Positions 26,201 to 33,800 of a DNA stretch of 48,690 nt are shown piece after piece. Below the pieces are notes generated by a model. The model saw nothing but the letters and a program-made list of their open reading frames with translations, was not told where the DNA came from and made no database searches. Each line of letters starts with the position of its first letter. Positions within the stretch are counted from its first letter, which is position 1. The stretch is taken from positions 1 through 48,690 of IMG/VR virus record IMGVR_UViG_3300006921_000024. One strand, written 5' to 3'. Source of the stretch: a virus. Position numbers and translations under genes: made by a program.

Positions 26201-29200
26201 ATTTTTTATCCATTACCCCTTCTGTAAAATTAATTAATCCTGTGTCTTGACTTATTGAATTTATAATTCCTGATTCTGTGTACTTTTTAACTTCTTGTTT
26301 AAAAAATCCATCTTTTTCTAAGTTAAACTCTAAAAAGTTTTCAATTTCTTTTTTTATTCCTTCTTTAGTTTTAAGGTTTTTTCCTGGAACATTATTTAAA
26401 AAAGTAAGTAATTGAAATTTTAATCCATTTTCATCAAAATTATCATTTAATAATAATGGATGTGTTGGATTATCTTTTTTAAGCTTCTTAATATATTTTA
26501 TTCTTTCTAATTCGCCAACAGCAGTTTCTGTTAATTTGTCTATAATTTCTTCTTTAGTAAGACGTTTAGCTTTTATATAATGAGCTGTAGGAGAATCAGA
26601 AGGAATTCCTAGTTTAATCATTATATTTTTCCTGTCTTTATATGCTGCTGATCTACCATAAAAAAGCCCTATACTAGTTGCTTCTAGTTCTATGTCAGAC
26701 ATCCTATTATAAGGCACAGCTTTATTTTGACCTTTTCTAGTAAGTCCGTCTAATATAACTGATGAAAATACACTTCTTAAATTTTCATCTTCTTGTAAAT
26801 CTTTTAATAAAGGAAGATTACTAAGTACTTTATCATTAGCTACAGATTTTATAAAAGCATCTAGTTGTTCTTGATTATTAAATTCAGAAAGCATTTTATT
26901 TATTTGGCCAGAAAGTATAATGTTATACTTACTTTTTCCACCAACTCCTCTAAAGCTAGAAACAAGTTCTGCATCTAATGCAGGTTCTATTATTTGAGCT
27001 AATTGTTCTACTAAACTTTTACCAGATTTTTTATCTTTACTATACTGAATATCTGTCTCAGGCATAAGACTAGTAAATGGATTCTTTCTTTTAGTAGCGT
27101 CTCTTACATATTTAGGAATATTTTTAACTACTCTTTTCCCATTTTCTACAACTTCTCTTTTTTCTATAGCATATGAATCTGCTCCTGTTAATTGTTTACC
27201 TACTTCTATAAGTACATTTAACAATTCTCCTATTTTGCCTCTCTTATATTTAAATTCTTTTCCTCCTGATTCATATATTTTCATTAGTTGGTCCGAACTA
27301 ATAGGAATATTTACTCCTGAAAGTATCTTAGCTATTCCTTCAAAATATTTACCGTTTTCAAAAAATGCTTGATTTCTTTCGTTTATTTTCTCGTCAGCAC
27401 TATCATTTATTTTATTATAAATAGCTTTAGCTCTAATAACACCATCAAAAAATTCTTTTGCTTTTGCAGCAATAATATTATCTGTAAAGTTTGACGCAGC
27501 TTTGTCTGCTCTAAATAAAGGATTAGTAGTAGATAAAAAGTTAGCTATTAAATCTTGTGATATAATATCTTTAATTCCTTTAGCATTAGAATTAAATACT
27601 CTAAATTCTCCATTAACTTCATATACACTAACAAACTGTGCATAATTTTTGCTAGCAAAATTAGTCCAAAATAATGTTCTTAATCTAGGATTATTATCAA
27701 ATATTTCAATAATATCTTTTTTCCAAGGTTTATTAAGCTTTGCAAGTTTTTCATTAAATTCTTGTAAAGTATAACTATTAGCCACTTGAGAGACTAAAGC
27801 AGCAAATACTGTTTGAGGATCTTCTACATCTTGTATACCAAAAGGAGTTACAGCTGGGCCTCCTTCAGAAGTATATTTAGGTACGTTTGCAAAGAAACTA
27901 ATTAGCTGTTGTCTCATCCCTTGTTTAGGATTCCTATTTATACTATTTGTTTGTGCTACCATATCAGTAGTAGTCTCTCCTTCTTCTACTTGCTTTATGG
28001 CTTCTTCTCCAGTAATTTGACCTGTTGAATCTTCTTGCCTAACAGCAGCTTCTGCATTATATCCCCCATAAGATATTTCAATACCTTCATTTGTTTTTAA
28101 AAATCTAGTAAATTTTTCTAATAAATCTGTGGATTCTAGAAACTCAATTTGTTGTCTATTGTTTTTTCTAACAGCTTTTTGATTGTTGGTTATTATCTTA
28201 TAAAACTTACTGTAACTATGTAGTAAAGAATTGTATTTAGCAACTGCTTTTCTATCTCCTTTAGCTTCTGCCTGTGTCTTTAAATTCTTTAATTTACCAA
28301 TATCCCTAACAACACTAGTAATAGCGTTAGTAAAAAGTACGTGTGGTCCTGATCCGCCTTTAACATTATTTTTAGGGTCTGCTTTTATTTTTAATTTATT
28401 AATAAGTTCAGGAACACTAAGCTTACCTTCTGGGTCTATCTGTTCTCTAAATCCTTGAAGAGCTTTTTTAATTTTTGAATTAAAAAATCTTAGCGCCCAT
28501 TTTTGTTCTATAGGATTAACGTATTTTCTATTAGGAGCAGTAGTTCTTTGAGATTGTCCTATAGATTGACGTATAGATCTTTTTAATACAGTGTTTTTAA
28601 ATTCAATAGAATCAGAATATACTCCTAAATTTATATTCTCAAAAAGATTATCAATATTTAAAACTTTATTCTTTTTAAAGAATACTTTAAGCATTCTATT
28701 TAATCCTTTAAAAAAAGAATTGGTATTTTTAAAATTAGCTACTCCTGCATTATATGCATCATAAGTAGGAACTCCTGTTAATCCGCTTTTCTTTTTTTCA
28801 AAAGATTCTTTACTTAATGGCTTAAGCTTATTAACTTCTTGGCTTTGTTCGTAAGCCGTAAATTTATCTGCTAAAAATTCTTCTAATTCAATAAATGTAG
28901 GCCTAACATATTGAACTTTTTTAGTGCCATCTTCTAAAGTAACTTCTTTTCTTGTCAAAGGAATCTCTTCTTGATACTTATAAAAAACTTCATTTAAAAT
29001 TTTAATTCTTTGTTCTAATGGAAGAACTAAATTAAATATAACATGGAATGCTTCGTGAGCTTCTGTGCCTGCAGGAGCAAGTTCTTGTATTAATACAGCT
29101 GCTGTAGTAAATAAACCATACAATTCATCACCGTGTTTTAAAGCTTCTTCAAGTTGCTCAAAAGATTCTTTAGGCAAATAGTTTTTTATATTTTCAAAAT

Positions 29201-30842
29201 TTCTTACAATTCTAACTGTACCACCTTTTCCTGATTCTCTTTTAAAAGATTCTCCTAATATTCTTTTAAGAGTTTCTAATCCTTTTTTTCTGGCTTTTTT
29301 AGCATCTTCTTTACTAGGAAGATCTGCTTTAGGACCCATTTTTGTTTTAAGGTTAGGATCTGCAAAAAAGTCTCCACTATCATCACTAAGACCGTCGGTA
29401 TCAATATCATCTCCTGTCTCTTCATTAGTATCTAAAAGAGTTTGTTGTTTAGCAGCTTCTTCTTCTAAAGCTTCTAATGTTTTATTTATGCCTTCTTGTT
29501 CTATTACTTCAGCACCTTCACCAGCTTCTCTTGCTTCTTGCTCTTTAGCTGCTTCTATAGCATTTTCAATATCTTCTAAAGACCCTTCTTTAAATACATC
29601 TTCTGAACTAGTCTTTTCTTTTGCTTCTTCTTTTGTTTCTTTTTTTTCTTCGGCTTGGGTAGCTCTAGCAGATCCTAATAAGTCATCCATAGATATTCCA
29701 AGACCAGCTAAATCTGCATCATCTGGAAATTCTTCGTTAAATAAAGGACTTTCTTGTTCTTTAGTAGAACTTACATCAGGATTAGGAGTACTTGCAGATT
29801 CTGCAGATTCTCCAAATTCTTCGTTAAATATTGGAGTATTTGATTTATCAAATTCTAATACTTGTTTTTTATAAGATTCTTTCTCTTCAGACGATAGTTG
29901 ATATGTTTCTAAAAAGAAAGAGCTTGAGTGAAAAAAGTTTCCATTATCGTGAAATAAATCTGTTTTAATAGCATTACTATTTGCTACTTTTTCATTATAA
30001 CCATCGCTATTAATTTGCCAGTAACTTACTTTTCTAATCCTGCCTCCTAAAAATTCAAATAAACCTGTTAAATCAGAACTAGGATACGATAAATCAAACA
30101 CTTTAACACTACCATTATCCTGAACTTCTTCCCATACTAAATCAAATTGTTCTTTTTGCCTGTCATATGTAACTTCAAATCTATATAATATATCTTCTAT
30201 AATACTTCTAGATTTTTGTATATCAGAAGGATCAGTTGCATCTCTTAAATTTTTTAATTCTTGTTTAAGAGGTTTAAAATCGTTAGTGTCTTTAACTAAA
30301 TTAGTAAACAATCTTACTGGATAATGGCCATATGCAGAAGGAACTAACATATAAACATATCCAGGTTTCATACTTGCAGCAAAATCTGTTTTACTGTTTT
30401 CTATTATTTCTTTAATTTTTTTAGATAATGGACCTGTTCCTGTATGAATATTTTCTAATCGAGTATCTCCTTCTGAACTATTTCCTAACTTAACACCTGT
30501 TCTAGTTTTTATAACAAGCATTAATTGATTGTCTTTATCTCCTCGTGCATCTGCGGCTTGTTGAAGTAAAGTAGCTGGATTATTTTTTAAAGGTTCTGAT
30601 CTGTTTTTAGGATTTTTACCTACATTAAGGTTTCTTTGAATTTTTCTTCTAATTCTTAATTCAATAGGTTTTTTAGTAATAGATGTTTTAGGTTGGTTTT
30701 TAATTTTAGAAGAATCTAATTCAAACTCTTTTAAAGAGATTACTTGATCATTTACTAATTGATCTATTAATCCATTTTCTAAAATAGATTTAAATTCTGC
30801 TTCTGTTCTAAATGAACCGTCGTACCAATATTTACAAGCCAT
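20256..30842 (-). CDS. Giant virion RNA polymerase-like protein with two zincin domains (3528 residues)
   Basis: Likely the phage-encoded single-chain RNA polymerase carried in the virion. The catalytic signature is LDFDIDKLYF at 2101-2110 (Asp2102, 2104 and 2106), preceded 39 residues earlier by RIPTEDKYS at 2063-2071. In bacterial beta-prime the order is RAPTLHR, then about 35 residues, then NADFDGD. N-terminal to this lie an acidic low-complexity linker (about 340-515) and a zincin domain with HEAFH at 596-600 and a likely third ligand in IELEEFLADKF (651-661). C-terminal lies a second zincin, LLHEMVHGYT with HEMVH at 3241-3245, plus EFVAEIFTN at 3363-3371. The start MACKYWYDG resembles other phage giants. 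Known crAss-like virion polymerases use the same DxDxD motif and transcribe early genes after entry. The protein is translationally coupled (TAATG) to the polyvalent protein. Confidence 0.85.
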   Translation of the reverse strand: MACKYWYDGSFRTEAEFKSILENGLIDQLVNDQVISLKEFELDSSKIKNQPKTSITKKPIELRIRRKIQRNLNVGKNPKNRSEPLKNNPATLLQQAADARGDKDNQLMLVIKTRTGVKLGNSSEGDTRLENIHTGTGPLSKKIKEIIENSKTDFAASMKPGYVYMLVPSAYGHYPVRLFTNLVKDTNDFKPLKQELKNLRDATDPSDIQKSRSIIEDILYRFEVTYDRQKEQFDLVWEEVQDNGSVKVFDLSYPSSDLTGLFEFLGGRIRKVSYWQINSDGYNEKVANSNAIKTDLFHDNGNFFHSSSFFLETYQLSSEEKESYKKQVLEFDKSNTPIFNEEFGESAESASTPNPDVSSTKEQESPLFNEEFPDDADLAGLGISMDDLLGSARATQAEEKKETKEEAKEKTSSEDVFKEGSLEDIENAIEAAKEQEAREAGEGAEVIEQEGINKTLEALEEEAAKQQTLLDTNEETGDDIDTDGLSDDSGDFFADPNLKTKMGPKADLPSKEDAKKARKKGLETLKRILGESFKRESGKGGTVRIVRNFENIKNYLPKESFEQLEEALKHGDELYGLFTTAAVLIQELAPAGTEAHEAFHVIFNLVLPLEQRIKILNEVFYKYQEEIPLTRKEVTLEDGTKKVQYVRPTFIELEEFLADKFTAYEQSQEVNKLKPLSKESFEKKKSGLTGVPTYDAYNAGVANFKNTNSFFKGLNRMLKVFFKKNKVLNIDNLFENINLGVYSDSIEFKNTVLKRSIRQSIGQSQRTTAPNRKYVNPIEQKWALRFFNSKIKKALQGFREQIDPEGKLSVPELINKLKIKADPKNNVKGGSGPHVLFTNAITSVVRDIGKLKNLKTQAEAKGDRKAVAKYNSLLHSYSKFYKIITNNQKAVRKNNRQQIEFLESTDLLEKFTRFLKTNEGIEISYGGYNAEAAVRQEDSTGQITGEEAIKQVEEGETTTDMVAQTNSINRNPKQGMRQQLISFFANVPKYTSEGGPAVTPFGIQDVEDPQTVFAALVSQVANSYTLQEFNEKLAKLNKPWKKDIIEIFDNNPRLRTLFWTNFASKNYAQFVSVYEVNGEFRVFNSNAKGIKDIISQDLIANFLSTTNPLFRADKAASNFTDNIIAAKAKEFFDGVIRAKAIYNKINDSADEKINERNQAFFENGKYFEGIAKILSGVNIPISSDQLMKIYESGGKEFKYKRGKIGELLNVLIEVGKQLTGADSYAIEKREVVENGKRVVKNIPKYVRDATKRKNPFTSLMPETDIQYSKDKKSGKSLVEQLAQIIEPALDAELVSSFRGVGGKSKYNIILSGQINKMLSEFNNQEQLDAFIKSVANDKVLSNLPLLKDLQEDENLRSVFSSVILDGLTRKGQNKAVPYNRMSDIELEATSIGLFYGRSAAYKDRKNIMIKLGIPSDSPTAHYIKAKRLTKEEIIDKLTETAVGELERIKYIKKLKKDNPTHPLLLNDNFDENGLKFQLLTFLNNVPGKNLKTKEGIKKEIENFLEFNLEKDGFFKQEVKKYTESGIINSISQDTGLINFTEGVMDKKLENPAEQTEVFIDYLLNTFYYQMQTNVLFAGDPSFYNGTTDYQKRFKQIFSPGTYTTGTGTFDAVILEDSMVPTSQENLKHIYDIIDRSDMTAIEKKALKIMWKEKASSKKKDQNNESDGGTWVSLDFRKKVLQGLGEWGEAHDKAYERIKNGNETIEDLKIIDPPASPLKPFMFTKLDVDGTQVPIQIKNSETVLTKSFALKKDKKGNLVYPKLAAIYNDMQDQKYEVAFFESAVKVGGIKNISDNRFTHYESTDDGYKPSVGYEGMKVFQLDRSDYRKQQETPAHHIDERSNFGSQLRTLIISDINLEGNYTLNVGGKNTVVTGQKIVQMYQDTIFDDLKESFESVEKEMVNPDGTLNYNKLIPLLREHAIERNMGDQYLAAIAPVEVTVNDEILGGTKQVITTALPLFHPRILFQTESLLHSIFRNRVVKQKIKGGGLINTPSYGVSTLTEEDALGLVDEKFHPKLKIEDGKIIWQVLMPHTSKKFFPTKNGKVDFDYIKTHAPELLDIVANRIPTEDKYSMFNIEVIGFTPPSMANTIIMPPEVTTIAGLDFDIDKLYFLSKQFKIVDNFPKIVKYYDSIENIDQARDLAENIFRSDILLDRLVEQTKSPLITKEPFFITKVENVVRELALATKNKNASIQEIEALIRKAKQDLKKSKELGTQDAKDLRQITKENIKAYRDILNEEEYDEDLVYKSEALEEALAKKKQVIDVIAKALMRKELEITQFNSRAARDNNKINILKSILENRHTAPAIINPGNFDILKEMGARIRLLKAGKTKEAKLTGKKLRDAADKLDKDRDFNIAYPSTQLELFRRNMDGADLIGIMANHNTHHAKAQYTNLRLKDTLEFNGETYDSLHETKSKSDKRISRSLATKLAAVVDNAKEPISAFLNFNTFTANIVALGDRLGVDEEFIFALINQPAILELTQRVKNEQGSMSRTQLLSIIKNEILQDLSNNMTKDSKVKQPSIKELTTELLESNLQKSDTAKSAAIQKTALALFEQLYEIGEELSRGVQAAKTDAITAYGSTGARDWEFLNSQRRVIKDEEAGRSKILGLDEIILPKNSRQRMNPAFTLYGLYKPIGVYEKVFPTIGNLDETDPTNIIFSNLGLIKERFTDFKSSGTLTAEESQMVNSNYLNYIASEFKFFNHSQSKDILNNLPAELLKFKRNLPEGSSFKPLMDQLHIVRPDARSPITRIEFYQTGKDAADIEALSASWERMLLDTDPKNVQMAKNLIKYTFFSNGFNFGPNTFANVIPVKFFTNEYQSTQDDLKIQDGGGELTLNELLQKRLFSKNYDGEYNGRFMDQFIRNFSGRHSFIPTAKINKTLDDKSDFTSDETTYENLSEESQKVYASNNVIKDKQGNLLIKDNKATKNLRNLDDKPIEYVRAFDTKQNNHYTNSVYKLADSITITDSYNNEILVHKYIRVPNLGINNVALDFDALNDIKESIKPSPEDIKKKTEAKRLADLAVSKEVADNIKNDSEVPKTVPPVGEVPIPQPTKKTKLQDTTKLYTVKWRDKKYVAEINQGEFKVYGGRNMDRKWENKTPDTDPVLKELYNQLLEQLGKAERSILTTDSTLISDSLTTDIAWPSVAMVIDNIINPKNDSTKKILRKLWPAITKDSPTAKLVEKLGQVDFEIKWLSEEEYEEAIERNVSLVNAIMWYNTSTRRISIPLSKIKNYNGTVFIHTLLHEMVHGYTLEQILVSEEVPSGERFGSQFSGYQKVSEGPVTDKADIDDLKEDLIDGRITPEKFTELTGLTKNNKTSIRQVYKNKLMSAENDAGKKLEALFQEAKDLDTMSGNPIDFYGFTNEKEFVAEIFTNAKFAEHVKTLKAPQESESIWQKFINFVTSLFSKKTNTPEGKRIYDESMKLINSLVDYNIEINKQAEQIEEYYDSLEKEIEKEIYESKRKEQQSWLSENKEFIEFEIDANDEGQLEQYLNDYLYGIKTMNGKDTKDIMTEIEWQNLSLNEKENILKCN

Positions 30843-30844
30843 TG

Positions 30845-30866
30845 ATTAAATTTTATCAAATTTAAT
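30845..30866. repeat. Perfect 9-bp AT-rich inverted repeat in intergenic gap
   Basis: ATTAAATTT (30845-30853) and AAATTTAAT (30858-30866) are separated by 4 bases and lie 2 bases from the start codon of the polymerase-like gene. This gap (30843-30874) is the longest between the giant genes. The element could be a weak RNA hairpin affecting initiation or an operator, or simply chance in AT-rich DNA. Confidence 0.4.
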
Positions 30867-30874
30867 GATTTTAA

Positions 30875-33800
30875 TTAACATTTCTTTTGTCCCACATACT
30901 GAGTCCCTTGCATAAGAGCTTTATCACCAAGAGCTTTTATAATACTTTTAAAGTTTTTATCTATTACTTTTCCTCTAGCACTCTGTTCTACTTCTGTTTC
31001 TACTTCACTAGTTTGTTGTGTTGGTTGTATTTCTGAAAAGTACTTATTGGTACTCACAACTTTACTACTGTCAACATTAGATAAAGTTTTGTCTATATTA
31101 GACTTCCATGAGTCTAAGTCTTCTGTATTATCACCTCTTTTAGTAGCCCTTTCTATAAAAGTTTCCTTGCTAGTATTTATTACTTTATCAAAGTCAGATT
31201 CATTTTCTTTTAAAAACATCATGTCGGACACAAGTAGCATTTTTCCTGTTTTCTTAGATTCAGAAACAGCTTTTTTCCAAGCTTTTCTCATTTCAACTTT
31301 AAAATCTTCTTCAGAATTGTTTTTTCTCCATTCATTTAAACCCTTGCTATTTTGCTTGTTTTTAGGCAAACCTAAAGCTTTAGCTATTGCGGGTTTAAAG
31401 TCAGTGTCAAAATCTATTGCATTTTCAGGATTGCTTTTTTTGAATGTAGTTTTACCTAAACCTGGATGAGCCCATATTATTTTGTCGCTAGCTTCTACTT
31501 CTGTTTCTGGTGCAACTTTTTTAGTTTTTCCAAAATCTATTTTATTTTCTGATAGTAGTTGTAATACTTGTGAATCAGAAAAAACATTTTTTATATCAAA
31601 TATAGAACTCTGTTCCGATATCTCGTCATATTCTTCTTTACCAACCCGTTTAAATCTCTCATAATATCTTCCTGATTGTTTAATTAAATCTAAATTATTT
31701 TTAATGAATTCGTTTATTTTATTGTCTACAAATTGTTCTATAGGATTCACTATTTGCACTAGAAAATCCATTACATCTTTATTATCTTCTAATTTTGTTA
31801 AATCTGGACGATTTACTTCATCAGAATTAATTAAGTCTTTTAAATCTTTTGACATGTTTAAAGGCTCAGTCTCACTCGCTTTAACGAATTGAAATTGCCA
31901 AACTATAGCTAATTTATTCTTTTCTTCCTCACTTAATTCTTCAAATGATTTTTTACTATTTAAGAAATTTATTATAGTTTTTTTATTAGCTTCTTCTTCA
32001 GCTTTAGTAGCTTTAGTAGCTTCTACTTTTACTTCTGCTTCAGGTGTAGTAGTTTCTTTAGTTTTTGTTTTAGTTTCAGATTTTTTCTGACTCCACTCTG
32101 CAAAAGTTTGATCAGTTTTTCCTTCATAACGTGCTTTAACAAAATCTTTAATGGATTGCACTTCATTTATAAAATTACCATAATCTCTAGCAAGTATTTT
32201 ACCTATAATATCTTGAGCTTTTTCAACAGTATCTTGTTTAAGAGCTTGTTTAATTTTAGATTCTATTATCTTATATTCTTGTTTTAAATAATCTTGATAT
32301 TCTTTATAGGTTTCTGGATATACTAATTCACCTTTTGCATTTACTACTTTTGGATATAGAGATTCTATTCCTGTAGCTCTTCTATTATTAAAAGATTCTT
32401 CACTGATTTCATATATTTGAATAGGATCAGATGGAACGATTCCCTCGTCTGTTAAAGGTAAATCTTTTCTAATATGTAGTTTTGTTATAGGAATTTTATT
32501 ATTTATGTCCCAATCTTTTGGCGTATCTGTAATAGGATCTTTAGTAGTTTCTGTTTTAGGAGCTGCAGGAACAATTACAGCTTGGTATCCTGAATATTCT
32601 TGAGTAACAGCAGTATCTTCTTTACCTAAAATAGTTCCGTCTTTATCGACTTTCCCGTTGTATAGCGCTTCTCTAAGAGCTATTGAGCTTGGATCAGAAG
32701 TTGCTACAGGAAGCCTTCCTATAAATACGTCTCCGTGAAAAACATTAATTCCTATATTAGAAGCACCATATTTAGTTTTGTCTCCATACTCATCTTCACT
32801 AAATTTAAATGTAGCTGTTACATTCTTTTTTTCTAGATATTCATTACTTAACCAATCAGGAGAATTAACCAACTTCATATTATATCCTTTAATATCAGGT
32901 TGATTAGAAGGTCCATCTTTATCATACCACTCTACTGGTTTTCCATCTGCCCCAGGTTCTGCACCTACTAATTTTTTTGTGTCTCGATCAAATAATATTT
33001 TTTTTTCATTTATTGTGGGAATAACTCCTTTAGTATCTTCTTCGATAAGCTCATCTAGCATTGAGTCTAGAGTAACTGCTTCTTTAGTATCTTCTTCAAA
33101 GCCTTCGTTGCTAGGTTCTGGAGTTGTATTTTGTACTTTTTTATTTCCAGGATTAGTTAATGCATCAGAAATTTCTTCTATAATATTTTCAAAATTATTG
33201 TAAATAGTAGCAAATGCATTAAGAAAATTATCTTTGAATTCTTGATTATCTTTAAATTGATCTATATTGTCTAAAGAAAATTTTAAACCATTAGGCATTT
33301 GATCTCTATTATTTAGTACTTCAAAAATATGTTCTATTAAATTTGTATTTTTTCCGTCTTTTAAAAGATCTATTATTTCTTCGTAACTAAAACTTTCTGT
33401 ATCAGATAATTTACTTTTTAGTTTATTTAATTGCTCTGTAATTTTTTCAGAGTTAGCAGGCAACTCCTCTTTAAATATTTGTCGATAATTATCTAAAACT
33501 GTTTTTAGGCTAGCAGCATCTTGTTTCTTTTCTACTGCTTCTTCAGCCTGTTTTCTAACATTGTCTAACAGCTCTTCTTGAAATCTATTTTCTAATTCTG
33601 CTTGTAACGTTAACCATTTATTAGCCCCTTTTTTTGTAAATAGAGTAGAATAAATTTCTGAAATTTTTGCTCTTCTAGATTTAATTTTAAAAATATCATT
33701 AACTAAACTTTTAATTTCATCTTTGTTTAAGTTATAATTTTCAAAATTTTCTTCTTTTATATTACTTAATATTTCAGAAATAAAACTATCTAACTTTTTC

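Noticed and set aside
29488-29874. An open plus-strand frame of 128 codons, Ser-rich
   Set aside because: Antisense shadow of the acidic linker of the polymerase-like protein: Glu/Ala codons read backwards give Ser/Ala. No start signal.
31047-31469. An open plus-strand frame of 140 codons opposite the P-loop region
   Set aside because: Leu/Ser/Phe-rich antisense translation of Lys/Glu-rich coding sequence. The minus-strand frame has a clear P-loop motif.
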